DNA of 64,000 bases from Planobispora longispora (GTDB lineage Bacteria; Actinomycetota; Actinomycetes; Streptosporangiales; Streptosporangiaceae), in the NCBI RefSeq assembly GCF_016863135.1, contig NZ_BOOH01000001.1, forward strand, positions 306,952-370,951, in the 5' to 3' direction. How positions within the stretch are numbered: position 1 is the first letter of the stretch; each line of letters opens with the position of its first letter. The translations under genes and the position numbers were made by a program. The notes beneath the pieces were generated by a model. It was not told where the DNA came from. It saw only the letters and a program-made list of their open reading frames with translations, and ran no database searches. Of the stretch, positions 35,701 to 43,647 are shown one piece after another.

Positions 35701-35972
35701 CGGTAGTAGTCCTCCCGGGCGATCCCGCGCTCGGCGGCGTACCGGATGAACTCCCGCTTCCGGAGCCTGCCCGCCTGGTCGCGTTCGGCCAGTAGCCTGC
35801 TCTCCTTCTCCGCCACGGCCCGGTGCGCCGCCTCCCTGGCCGCGGCGAGGTGGCCGGGCAGTTCCCCGGCCACCTCACGCCGCTCCGCCTGGTCCAGCTC
35901 CGCGACCCGGGCCGCGACCTTGTCCGCGTCGCCCGCGTCGATGAGCGCGCGGACCTCCTCCCACACGCTCAC
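32760..35972 (-). CDS. DUF6493-like giant alpha-helical protein, copy 2
   Basis: A 1070-residue paralogue of copy 1. Shared blocks are AERREVAGELPGHL near the N-terminus, ADLRFFARLHELLEP, DYLRLLPVAPGPVAELALKHLR, SAPHRFILHRYAEILTALRDGTLPPLLLATPTL, ELVARLEALEEAGAEPL and VMPSHREVVAAHLV. It differs by an N-terminal charged helical insert (AAHRAVAEKESRLLAERDQAGRLRKREF) and a Trp-rich segment around HGHWLHGWG. GTG start overlapping the SWIM gene stop as GTGA; its own stop overlaps copy 1 the same way, so all three are one translational unit. A 68-nt stretch at 33889-33956 matches copy 1 at 66 positions, implying recent duplication or gene conversion in the core. Function unknown. Confidence 0.85.
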   Translation of the reverse strand: MSVWEEVRALIDAGDADKVAARVAELDQAERREVAGELPGHLAAAREAAHRAVAEKESRLLAERDQAGRLRKREFIRYAAERGIAREDYYRHWVESRQDGWGENLHGHWLHGWGPDTRMAERDSWIDPMRAAGAGAIAGAAAVVSWLNRGDFTRWGSPADAVEPVVRAVAARPAEWRADLAVRLALKVRARRRTRDGDPDDRNLPLALALLAQTGVAPPEHDPLVAGWVSMTPDADRLRDDPLLDVLLPRIFQAQGVGRALREERSDPLAPHSWLGVLTTLAGEGRISRELLLSGCTGRFLRGGDATDLRFFARLHELLEPSEAEVAARARDYLRLLPVAPGPVAELALKHLRRLDGSPSGAVAGPDPVGAPGTAGSGTVVAGGGTAAETLDPADVVEALEGLLFRAEGGLVRAGLAWLEEQLKADPGRADGLAPALASALGHQAHAVQERAVRLAVKHAAAFTPSAARTLREATGQLPPDLHNRMAAAFGGELLEGPGPEPEPEEVLEPREIPRLPAATAFPPVPETPRDVAALYGKGDWTAAERFLAGFVRHAARDRAGLREALAAHRAPIVDKHLWWYPEEWAAALVAELAQPGAGYVPEGFAFLNEPRESESREHESWGFAFLSGALRLLNEVGQAAGLAPLSAPPRPAAGHIPGAWEASAPHRFILHRYAEILTALRDGTLPPLLLATPTLDTGHLDPSELVARLEALEEAGAEPLPADLLQALLRLPRTAADPAVTARAAALTSAAGREAARWLAGEGMPDPEVTVRWFCAPERANSWWEVARDWWTGGERPAGHWLDEWEPEGELKPWQAMAVVSITPAGSPAPPAGSGTLGRAVAALAAELLVPPAPIAEEVFGYYGKCADWWPGVMPSHREVVAAHLVPIRFWSDRAAGSVHRRLTDLAVRQGPAGQAITLLLAERLAGGPSAHPLRALQHLAATGALPAAHLGAELGQRVRRSWATIEDVQAVLEDTVRQGAHREAWAMTAEILPAVLPAPGVRPRKVLLDFVVFARKLAGWAAASGEIPEVAAAAARRGDNRLLRECRSLHAFLTSPARTGEKRTGEKP

Positions 35973-37327
35973 GCCGGGGTTTCCTGACCCGCGAGGGTCT
36001 CTTCGACGACGTTCTCCCGGACGGCGATGCGGGCGGCGAGCACGTGCTTGCAGGGGCCGCGCGAGCCCCGGTGGTCGTACCACCACTCGCAGGTGCACGA
36101 GCCCTCCTCCATCCGGACCCGGCGCACGCCGCCGTCCGTGGTGACCTCGGCCGAGTCCGCGCCGGTCAGCCGGACGGCGCCCGCCTCGACCAGTCTGCGG
36201 GCGGAGGTGAGGCGGGGGTTGAGCGCCGCGACGTGGGCGCGGTCGTAGGGCAGCTCGCGGTGGAAGTGGGCGGCCTCGGCCAGGTCGTAGCCGACCCGGC
36301 CGGCGGTGCCGAGCTGGGTGAGGGCGGCGCGGACCCGCGGGATCGGCAGGCCGGAGCGCTCGGCGAGCACGCCGAGCTCCAGGGTGGGCTCGAAGTTGAG
36401 CAGGACGCCGATCAGGTCGGCGTCGTCGGCGGTCTCGTCACGGGACAGGTCGTCGAGCACCGCGCCCTCGCCGGAGAAGCCGCGCCAGGCCTGGGGGGAC
36501 AGGGCCAGCGTGTAGCGCATGCCGGGCAGCTCCAGCTCCCAGGCGCTGGAGCCGGAGCCGTCGGCGGGGCCGTACACCCGCAGGGCCTTGGCGAAGCGGA
36601 GCAGCCGCGTCATCGTCGCCAGCCGCCCGACCCCGGCCAGGTGGACGCCGCCGGCCCCGGCCCGGTCCGTCACCCGCAGCTCCCGTCCGGCCGGCACCGC
36701 CCACACCTCGGCCGTGGCCCGCTTGGGCAGGCCGCGCAGGAACCGTACGGCCTGCGGACCGGGCAGCTCGGCGCGGAGGTCGAACCCGGAGGCGATCACC
36801 TGCACCTCGGCGAAGCCGCGCAGCCACCGGCCGGGCAGCGGCACCTTCTTCTCCACCACCGCGCCGTCCGCGGTGGTCACGGTCAGCTCGTCGGGGCCGA
36901 CGCCCACGTGCAGCGGGTCGCGGCTCCCGACCCTGGCCAGCGCCTCACGCAGCGGGTTGTTCACGTCCACGTTGGTGGTTCCCCGGTCGAACACCTCCCC
37001 GTCGAGGGCGGGCCCGAGCACGTCGAGGCGGGCGTAGACGCCGCCGCAGGCGGAGAAGGACTCGAAACGGAGCCGGTCGCCGCCGCAGGTCACCACGGGG
37101 TCGCGGGTGAAGCCGGGCTGCGGCCGGTGGTAGCGGGCCAGCGCCACGTCGGCCACGGCGAGCAGCCCCGCCGCGGCGGGCGCGGCCTGGGTGAGCAACC
37201 CGCTGAAGAACCGGGGGTGATCGAGGAATCCCGTGGCCGTCCGGCCTCCGGATGTCGACAGTCCCAGATGTCCCTCCGCCAGCGTGGAGGGCCCGGCGTA
37301 GGAGTACGCCTGCACCGCATTCGTCAT
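35969..37327 (-). CDS. SWIM zinc-finger protein
   Basis: A 452-residue protein, first in the operon with two DUF6493-like genes. The SWIM finger lies near the C-terminus: CTCEWWYDHRGSRGPCKHVLAAR, the CxC...CxH ligand pattern. Ahead of it is a winged-helix-like segment (LGVLAERSGLPIPRVRAALTQLGTAGRVGYDL), and the N-terminal 300 residues are mostly beta-rich and unassigned. SWIM domains bind DNA or proteins in recombination and chromatin factors. The start is ATG giving MTNAVQAYSY; TAATGT at 37335-37340 (reverse strand) ends 7 nt before it, so the mRNA is probably leaderless. Divergent from the PASTA-like gene, which shares the promoter region. Confidence 0.9.
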   Translation of the reverse strand: MTNAVQAYSYAGPSTLAEGHLGLSTSGGRTATGFLDHPRFFSGLLTQAAPAAAGLLAVADVALARYHRPQPGFTRDPVVTCGGDRLRFESFSACGGVYARLDVLGPALDGEVFDRGTTNVDVNNPLREALARVGSRDPLHVGVGPDELTVTTADGAVVEKKVPLPGRWLRGFAEVQVIASGFDLRAELPGPQAVRFLRGLPKRATAEVWAVPAGRELRVTDRAGAGGVHLAGVGRLATMTRLLRFAKALRVYGPADGSGSSAWELELPGMRYTLALSPQAWRGFSGEGAVLDDLSRDETADDADLIGVLLNFEPTLELGVLAERSGLPIPRVRAALTQLGTAGRVGYDLAEAAHFHRELPYDRAHVAALNPRLTSARRLVEAGAVRLTGADSAEVTTDGGVRRVRMEEGSCTCEWWYDHRGSRGPCKHVLAARIAVRENVVEETLAGQETPA

Positions 37328-37430
37328 GCCGCGGACATTAGAGATATTCACCGACAAAACCGAATTCTCCGCGACCGCGAGGCCAGGTAGGGTCGCAATT
37401 GCGCGCCGTTCACATGGAGCAGCACGGAGA

Positions 37431-38255
37431 ATGGGGACCTTCGGATTGGACCATCCTCAGCTCGGCCACGACCCCGGACGGCCTTTCCCGCCGCCCGCGC
37501 GGCCCCCTTCGCCCCCCGGTTTCCCGCCCGCACGGCCTTCCCCGCCGTGGGGTCCCCCATCCGCCCGGTCTTCTCTTCCGCCCCGTTCCCCGACCGCGGG
37601 ATTCTCCCCGTCTCCGGCTTTCCCGCCGTCGGTCTCCACGCCGCCTCGGGGATTCTCCCCGTCTCCGGGATTCTCTTCCCCGCCGGAATTCTCCCCGCTG
37701 CCCATCTCCCTGCCGTCCCCTCCCCCGCCGGCTCCGCCCCGCCCGGGCGCGCCGCCCCCGGACGCCTTTCCCGGGCCGGGGAAGGCGGTGGTCGCGATCT
37801 CCACCCTGACCGTCATGGGGAGCGTCCTGGCGGCGGGTCTCATCTTCCTGTCCGACAGCTCCGCCGCGCCCGATCCGGGCGCCGCCTCCTCCCCGCCGCC
37901 GGTCTACACGGCGGCTCCGGACAGCGGGAGCCCCTCCCCCGGCGGGAGCGGCGCCCCTCCGTCGTCGGACGACCCCCGGAGCGAGCCACCGGGGACCGTC
38001 CCGGCCCAGGGGGACGGGGACTCGCACCCCCAGGGCAGGCACCTGGTCCCCGACGTGCGCGGCGCGGACGGGGTGACGGCGAAGAACCGGCTGGAGTCGG
38101 CCGGGTTCTACTCCTTCACCATGGTCGCGCCCGGCGGCGGCGCCGTCTCCGACCCCGCCGCGTGGCGGGTGGCGAAACAGTCTCCCGAACCGGACAGGGC
38201 GGTGGGCACCGGGGAGCAGATCACGCTGGAGATGGTTCTGATTCCTTCGTTCTGA
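37431..38255 (+). CDS. Proline-rich membrane protein with PASTA-like C-terminal domain
   Basis: A 274-residue protein. Residues 1-120 are an extremely Pro/Ser/Phe-rich cytoplasmic tail with repeats of the form GFSPSP and FPP. One transmembrane helix follows (AVVAISTLTVMGSVLAAGLIFL), then a Ser/Pro linker. The C-terminal 65 residues read LVPDVRGADGVTAKNRLESAGF to VAKQSPEPDRAVGTGEQITLEMV, the pattern of a PASTA domain. Such domains bind peptidoglycan or muropeptides in kinases and penicillin-binding proteins, so this may be a cell-wall sensor or anchor. The weak ribosome site leaves the exact ATG open. Unusual repeat content may reflect slippage. Confidence 0.75.
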   Translation: MGTFGLDHPQLGHDPGRPFPPPARPPSPPGFPPARPSPPWGPPSARSSLPPRSPTAGFSPSPAFPPSVSTPPRGFSPSPGFSSPPEFSPLPISLPSPPPPAPPRPGAPPPDAFPGPGKAVVAISTLTVMGSVLAAGLIFLSDSSAAPDPGAASSPPPVYTAAPDSGSPSPGGSGAPPSSDDPRSEPPGTVPAQGDGDSHPQGRHLVPDVRGADGVTAKNRLESAGFYSFTMVAPGGGAVSDPAAWRVAKQSPEPDRAVGTGEQITLEMVLIPSF

Positions 38256-38329
38256 ACGTGGCGGGCGGCCCCCGCCGGGGAACGGAACCCCGCATCGACC
38301 GTCAACCGTCCCCCCGGGAGCGTTCTTCC

Positions 38330-39601
38330 ATGAGCGAGGTCGCGCAGATCTGCTCGGACCTGATCAGGTTCGACACCACCAACCCCGGCTCCGGCGAGCG
38401 CCCGGCGGCCGAGTACGTCGCCGGTCTGCTGTCCGGCGCGGGCATCGAGCCCGTCGTCTTCGAGTCGGCCCCGCGCCGTACCAGCGTGGTCGCCAGGATC
38501 CCCGGCGACTCGCCCGAGGCCCTGCTGATCCACGGCCATCTCGACGTGGTCCCCGCAGAGCCCGCGGACTGGCGCGTCCACCCGTTCTCCGGCGAGGTCG
38601 CCGACGGCTGCGTCTGGGGCCGCGGCGCGGTGGACATGAAGGGCACGCTCTCGATGACGCTGGCCCTGGTCCTCGACTGGGCGCGGCGCGGCGTGCGCCC
38701 CGGCCGCGATCTGGTGCTGGCCTTCCTCGCCGACGAGGAAGCCACCGGCGAGTACGGCGCGCGCTACGCGGTGACCCGCCACCGGGAGCTGTTCGACGGC
38801 TGCACCGAGGCGATCAGCGAGTCGGGCGGCTACAGCGTCGAGGCGGCGGGCGCCCGGATCTACCCCGTCGCGGTGGGCGAGCGCGGCACCGCCTGGATGC
38901 GGCTGACCGTCCGCGGCGTCGCAGGCCACGGCTCCCGCCCGCCGGTGGACAACGCGGTCGCCGAGCTCTGCCACGCCGTGTCCCGGCTGGCCTCCCACCG
39001 CTGGCCGGTACGGCTGACGCCCGCCGTGGCCGCGCTGATCGACGCGCTGGAGGACATCCTGGGCGAGCGCATCGACCGGGACCGCCTGGAGGCGGAGGCC
39101 GACCGGCTCGGCCGGGCCGGCGCGCTGTTCAGGGCGCAGATCCGCAACTCGGCCAACCCGACGATGCTCGAGGCGGGATACAAGGTCAACGTGGTCCCCG
39201 GCTCCGCCGTCGCCCACGTGGACGGCCGGTTCCTGCCCGGGCTGCGCGAGGAGTTCCTGCAGACGGTCGACCGGCTCCTCGGCCCCAAGGTGACACGCGA
39301 GTTCGTGAACCTGGAGGAGGCCCCCTCCGCGCCGCTGGACGCCCCGTTCTTCGACCGGCTCGGCGCGGCGCTGGTGGCGGAGGACCCGGCCGCGCGGCCG
39401 GTGCCGTACGTGATGTCGGGCGGGACCGACGCCAAGTCCTTCGCCGGCATCGGCATCGACGGGTACGGCTTCGCCCCGCTGATGCTCACCCCCGACCTCG
39501 ACTACCACGGCATGTTCCACGGCGTGGACGAGCGCGTTCCGGTCACCGGCCTGGAGTTCGGGGTGCGCGTCCTGGACCGTCTGCTCACCTCACGGGGCTG
39601 A
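38330..39601 (+). CDS. M20-family metallopeptidase
   Basis: A 423-residue zinc hydrolase of the M20/ArgE/DapE group. Metal and catalytic positions are visible: HGHLDVVP, GRGAVDMKG with the bridging Asp, the general base pair in FLADEEATGEYG, and the late ligand HGMFHGVDERV. The dimerisation lid lies at about residues 185-300, including RGVAGHGSRPP. GGGAG precedes the ATG. It probably hydrolyses dipeptides or N-acyl amino acids in the cytoplasm; the exact substrate cannot be set. It follows the PASTA-like gene by 74 bp. A hairpin at 39611-39630 (GTCC arms) after the stop could end transcription. Confidence 0.9.
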   Translation: MSEVAQICSDLIRFDTTNPGSGERPAAEYVAGLLSGAGIEPVVFESAPRRTSVVARIPGDSPEALLIHGHLDVVPAEPADWRVHPFSGEVADGCVWGRGAVDMKGTLSMTLALVLDWARRGVRPGRDLVLAFLADEEATGEYGARYAVTRHRELFDGCTEAISESGGYSVEAAGARIYPVAVGERGTAWMRLTVRGVAGHGSRPPVDNAVAELCHAVSRLASHRWPVRLTPAVAALIDALEDILGERIDRDRLEAEADRLGRAGALFRAQIRNSANPTMLEAGYKVNVVPGSAVAHVDGRFLPGLREEFLQTVDRLLGPKVTREFVNLEEAPSAPLDAPFFDRLGAALVAEDPAARPVPYVMSGGTDAKSFAGIGIDGYGFAPLMLTPDLDYHGMFHGVDERVPVTGLEFGVRVLDRLLTSRG

Positions 39602-39712
39602 TCCCGCACCGTCCGCCCCTTCGGGGGGACCGAAGAACGTCATGAGATGGATAGCCCTGATATATCGTGCTTTCTGTCACTTCGGGACTCGGTTGACCAG
39701 CATGGAGGTCGG

Positions 39713-42073
39713 ATGCCCAAGGTCCGGCCGTTGCGCCCGGAAGAACCCGCCCAGCTGGGCGGGTTCAAGCTGCTCGGATCCCTCGGCGAGGGTGGCCAGG
39801 GATCCGTCTATCTCGCCGAGGGCGCCGACGGCGAGCAGGTGGCCCTGAAAATCCTGCACGCCCGGCTGATCGGCGACGCCTCGGCCCGCGAGCGGTTCGT
39901 GCGGGAGGCCGACGCCACGCGCCGGGTGGCGCCCTTCTCCACTGCCCGCGTGATCACCGTGGGGGTGGACGAGGACCGGCCCTACATCGTCAGCGAGCTG
40001 GTCCGGGGCGACTCCCTGCAGCAGGTGGTGACCGGGAGCGGGCCGCTGCGGGAGGACGCGCTGGTACGGCTGGCCATCGGGACGATCGCCGCGCTGGCGG
40101 GGATCCACCGGGCCGGGATCGTGCACCGCGACTTCAAGCCGAGCAACGTGCTGCTCGGCCCCGACGGGCCCCGCGTCATCGACTTCGGGATCGCCCGGGC
40201 CCTGGACGGCACCTCGACCCTGTCCAGCGGCGTGCTCGGCACCCCGGCCTACATGTCGCCCGAGCAGATCTCCGGCGACCGGCTGAGCCCGGCCACCGAC
40301 GTGTTCAGCTGGGCGGTGACCATGGTGTTCGCCGCCACCGGGCGCCCCGCCTTCGGCGACGACGCCACCTATCCGGTGATCATGCACCGCATCCTGCGGA
40401 CGGAGCCGGACCTGTCCGCCGTCCCGCCGCCCCTGCGGGGCCTGCTGACCCGGTGCCTGAGCAAGGAGCCCGCCCAGCGCCCCTCCGCGACCGACCTGAT
40501 GCTGGCCCTGGTCTCCGACCACGGCGCCGACGCCCCCGCTCTTCCCGGCGTCGCCCTCCCCGGCGTCGATCAGGGTCCGCCCGGGCCCGGCCGGGCCCCG
40601 GCCGCCGGGCCGGGGCCGTCCGCGTGGTCCCCCGGCGACACGTCACCGTCGTGGTCCCCCGGCGCGCCGCCGCCGCCGTGGTCGCCTCCCGTGGCGCCGC
40701 CCGCCTGGCAGGCTCAGCCGGGCCACACCCCGATGCCCCCGCCGTGGGGAGACCCGCGCGGGAGCCGTACCGAGCCCGGCTCTCCCTGGGGCGGCCCGCC
40801 CGCTGCGGCCGGGACCCCCCACTGGAGCGGCCCGCCCGGCCCCGCCGGTCCCGCCGCGCCCTGGGGCGGCCCGCCCGGTCACCCCCGTCCCGGCCAGGCC
40901 GACGACGCCCGGCGGAGGAAGAAGGCGATGACCGTCGCCGCCGCGGTGGCGACGGTGCTGGTGGCCGTCGCCGTCGTGGTCGTGGTCGTCCGTTCCTCCT
41001 CCACGACGGGCGAGCCCGGCGTCTCCCCGTCGGCCCTCGCCGTCACCGGCTCCGCCTCCCCGCCCACGTCCTCGCCCGAGGCGACCGCGTCGCCGACGGC
41101 CACGGCGTCCCCGACGGACGCTCCCACCGGCATCCCGGACGGGGTCACGAAGCTCTGGGCCACCGCGGGCTCCCGCCCGTGGATCAACGCCCTCACGATC
41201 GGCGACTCGGGCGGCGAGCAGATCGTCATCTCCGGTGACGACAAGGGCGTGATCGAGCGGTGGCGGCTGTCCGACGGCAGCGCGTTCGGCCGGCCCATCA
41301 CCGCGCACCGGATGAGGATCAACTCGCTGGCCGCCGGGACGAGCGACGGCCGCGCGCTCATCGTCTCGGTCAGCAACGACCGGACGATCCGCCGGTGGGA
41401 CCTGGCCAGCGGGCAGCCCGTGGGCAAGGTCATCCGCGCCGACTCCGAGGTGTACGCCGTCAACCTGGTGCAGGTCGGCGGCCGTACCGTGATCGCCGCG
41501 GAGCTGGGGACCGGGACCGGGCTCTACGACCTCGGCACGGGCGACCGGCTCCCCCTTCAGGGGGTGAGCCTGTCCATCAACGCCGTCTACCGCAACCTCG
41601 GCGGCCGCGCGGTGGGCGTCGGCGGCGACTACGCCACGCCGCCCGGAGTCGTCGCCTACGATCTGGGGACCGGCGCGCAGATCGGCCAGGCGTTCAAGGG
41701 GCACGAGTCGAGCATCCAGGCCGTCGACGTCGGCATGGTCGGCGACCGCCAGGTGGTGCTCTCCGGCAGCGAGGACAAGACCATCCGGCGCTGGGACCTG
41801 GGCACCGGGGAGCAGATCGGCGAGCCGCTGCGGGGGCACACCGACCACATGCGGAAGGTCGCCCTGACCGAGCTCGGCGGGCGCACCGTCATCCTGTCCA
41901 CCTCGCTCGACGACACGCTCCGCGTCTGGGACTTCACGGCCGACGGAGGGCCCGCGCGCACCATCCCGCTGGATTCGGCCGCCATCTCCCTGACCCTCAC
42001 CAAGGTCGACGGCGACCTGGTGGCCCTGTGCGGGGACCTCGACGGCGTCGTCACCGCCTGGAAGATCACCTGA
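39713..42073 (+). CDS. Transmembrane Ser/Thr kinase with WD40-like propeller
   Basis: A 786-residue kinase. The glycine loop GSLGEGGQGSVYLAE is near residue 24, the ATP lysine in VALKIL, the catalytic loop HRDFKPSNVLL, DFGIAR and the substrate-loop GTPAYMSPEQ. A long Pro/Gly/Trp-rich juxtamembrane linker precedes one transmembrane helix (VAAAVATVLVAVAVVVVVV, near residue 415). The extracytoplasmic 350 residues contain WD40-like blades: DKGVIERWRL, DRTIRRWDLASGQPVG, DKTIRRWDLGTGEQIG and DDTLRVWDF. The propeller probably senses a ligand or partner outside the cell. A GGAGG site lies 8 nt before the ATG. Its kinase domain is close to the one at 16.6 kb. Confidence 0.93.
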   Translation: MPKVRPLRPEEPAQLGGFKLLGSLGEGGQGSVYLAEGADGEQVALKILHARLIGDASARERFVREADATRRVAPFSTARVITVGVDEDRPYIVSELVRGDSLQQVVTGSGPLREDALVRLAIGTIAALAGIHRAGIVHRDFKPSNVLLGPDGPRVIDFGIARALDGTSTLSSGVLGTPAYMSPEQISGDRLSPATDVFSWAVTMVFAATGRPAFGDDATYPVIMHRILRTEPDLSAVPPPLRGLLTRCLSKEPAQRPSATDLMLALVSDHGADAPALPGVALPGVDQGPPGPGRAPAAGPGPSAWSPGDTSPSWSPGAPPPPWSPPVAPPAWQAQPGHTPMPPPWGDPRGSRTEPGSPWGGPPAAAGTPHWSGPPGPAGPAAPWGGPPGHPRPGQADDARRRKKAMTVAAAVATVLVAVAVVVVVVRSSSTTGEPGVSPSALAVTGSASPPTSSPEATASPTATASPTDAPTGIPDGVTKLWATAGSRPWINALTIGDSGGEQIVISGDDKGVIERWRLSDGSAFGRPITAHRMRINSLAAGTSDGRALIVSVSNDRTIRRWDLASGQPVGKVIRADSEVYAVNLVQVGGRTVIAAELGTGTGLYDLGTGDRLPLQGVSLSINAVYRNLGGRAVGVGGDYATPPGVVAYDLGTGAQIGQAFKGHESSIQAVDVGMVGDRQVVLSGSEDKTIRRWDLGTGEQIGEPLRGHTDHMRKVALTELGGRTVILSTSLDDTLRVWDFTADGGPARTIPLDSAAISLTLTKVDGDLVALCGDLDGVVTAWKIT

Positions 42074-42097
42074 GGGCCGCCCCGGCTCACCCGGGGA

Positions 42098-42553
42098 TCA
42101 TCCGACGCCGGCCAGCCGCCCCAGCGGCACGGCGGCGAACTCCTGGACGAGCTCGAACCAGACCTTGTTGACCCCCGCCTCCCGGACCAGGCCCCAGCGG
42201 TGGGCCAGCGCCTCCACCAGCGGCAGGCCACGGCCGCCGGTGGCCTCGTCCGAGGCGTGGCACACGCAGGGGATCTCCGGCGATCCCTCGTCCTGCACGC
42301 AGACCCGCACGCCGCCGGGTGAGCGGCACACCATGAGGGTGAAGGCCCCGCCCTGCCCGGACCTGGAGTGGACCACCGCGTTGGTGGCGAGCTCGCTGGT
42401 CAGCAGCACGCAGTCGTCGTAGAGCGGGTGATCGCGGCCCAGGGTCATCGAGATCAGGCGGCGGGCCTGCCCCACCTGATCCGGAGCCCCCTCCAGGCGG
42501 ACGGCCCACTGGATTCCATCATGCTCTGCGTCATACTCCGGCGAGTCGTTCAT
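42098..42553 (-). CDS. ATP-binding anti-sigma-factor-type protein
   Basis: A 151-residue protein with the GHKL ATPase fold seen in RsbW/SpoIIAB anti-sigma kinases. The N box is LTSELATNAVVHS, G1 is VQDEGS and the G2 box is GGRGLPLVEALAHRWG. The family is greatly expanded in streptomycete-type actinomycetes, where members bind sigma factors or anti-anti-sigma factors. No partner STAS gene is adjacent. GGGAGGA precedes the ATG. Kinase activity is not assured because many stand-alone members only bind. Confidence 0.9.
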   Translation of the reverse strand: MNDSPEYDAEHDGIQWAVRLEGAPDQVGQARRLISMTLGRDHPLYDDCVLLTSELATNAVVHSRSGQGGAFTLMVCRSPGGVRVCVQDEGSPEIPCVCHASDEATGGRGLPLVEALAHRWGLVREAGVNKVWFELVQEFAAVPLGRLAGVG

Positions 42554-42716
42554 GCGATCCTCCCGATGCTGTTCGCGCTCTGGAAGACGCGGCACCCGGA
42601 AGGTCAGATGTCTCGAAAAAGTAGGAGTTGGATCACTCACCGGACAGGCAGGTCGGGCTTGCCAGGCGGACGCCCGCCTGCATGCCCGCACCTGCCGTCA
42701 CGTGCGCTTTCCCGCG

Positions 42717-43529
42717 TCACACCCGATGCCAGCGCGCCTCGAAGAAACAGTAGACCGCGAACAGGAGCAGACCGAGCGCGACGATTCCCAGCAGCCACCC
42801 TCCCGCGGGGGTCTCGGCCAGCGCGCGGAGCGTCGCGTCGATGCCCTTGGCCTGGTCCGGGTCGTAGCTGACCGCCGCCTGGATCACGAAGACGCCGGCC
42901 GCCACCGCGATCACACCGCGGGCCAGGTATCCGGCCAGGCCGAGCCGCTCGGCGAGCGAGCGCATCTTCGGGGGCATCTCACCGGTCCGCAGGTCCTTCA
43001 GGAAGCGCCGCTTCCAGCCCTTGTGGATCCAGTACGCGCCCAGCGCGATCACGCCCAGTCCCACCAGGCCCACGATGATCTGCCCGCCGGGCAGGTCCAT
43101 CAGCTTCGCGGTGAGGTCCCTGGAGTGCTCGTCGGTCGAGCCTCCGTGGTCGTTGCGGAGCAGCAGACCGAGCAGCGTGGCCGTGACCAGCGCGTAGACG
43201 GCCGTACGTCCGGCCGACTCCACCCGCTCCTTGGTCTGGCCGCGCCCGATGAGCGCCTCGGAGAGCTGCCACACGGTCAGCGCGGCGAAGCCCACGGCCA
43301 TCAGCCAGAGCAGCACCGTGCCGAACGCCTGCTGCTGGACCAGCTCTATCGCACCCGTCTTGTCGGCCTCCTTGCCCCCGCTCCCCTGCCCGAGAGCGAT
43401 CTGCAGAGCCAGGAAACCGATCAACCCGTAGAGGACGCCCCGGCAGACCATGCCCAGGCGGGCCAGCCTGTCCAGCGTCCGGCTGTCCGCCGCCCGGCGC
43501 GCGGCGCCTTCCACCTGAGAAGCATTCAT
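42717..43529 (-). CDS. DUF1206 membrane protein
   Basis: A 270-residue membrane protein made of three two-helix DUF1206 repeats. Each repeat has the pattern LARLGMVCRGVLYGLIG, VESAGRTAVYALVTATLL and LAERLGLAGYLARGVIAVAAG, with a conserved G(K/R) turn before the next helix. About six transmembrane helices are expected. No function is known for this family; it is frequent next to Ppx/GppA or stress genes in actinobacteria. Same strand as the Ppx gene, 109 bp downstream of it. Confidence 0.9.
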   Translation of the reverse strand: MNASQVEGAARRAADSRTLDRLARLGMVCRGVLYGLIGFLALQIALGQGSGGKEADKTGAIELVQQQAFGTVLLWLMAVGFAALTVWQLSEALIGRGQTKERVESAGRTAVYALVTATLLGLLLRNDHGGSTDEHSRDLTAKLMDLPGGQIIVGLVGLGVIALGAYWIHKGWKRRFLKDLRTGEMPPKMRSLAERLGLAGYLARGVIAVAAGVFVIQAAVSYDPDQAKGIDATLRALAETPAGGWLLGIVALGLLLFAVYCFFEARWHRV

Positions 43530-43595
43530 ACCAGTGCGCTCTTACCTGTCGAACGACCGGTAAACCTGGCCGGAGCCCGGCGCCGGGGCCGTGGC

Positions 43596-43647
43596 GGCGG
43601 CGCGATCAGCCCGGGTCCCGGCCCGGACGGCGGCGCGATCAGCCCGG
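43596..43647. repeat. 19-bp direct repeat at the end of the Ppx/GppA gene
   Basis: GGCGGCGCGATCAGCCCGG occurs at 43596-43614 and 43629-43647. The second copy contains the Ppx stop, so a piece of the gene end has been duplicated downstream. Confidence 0.8.
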
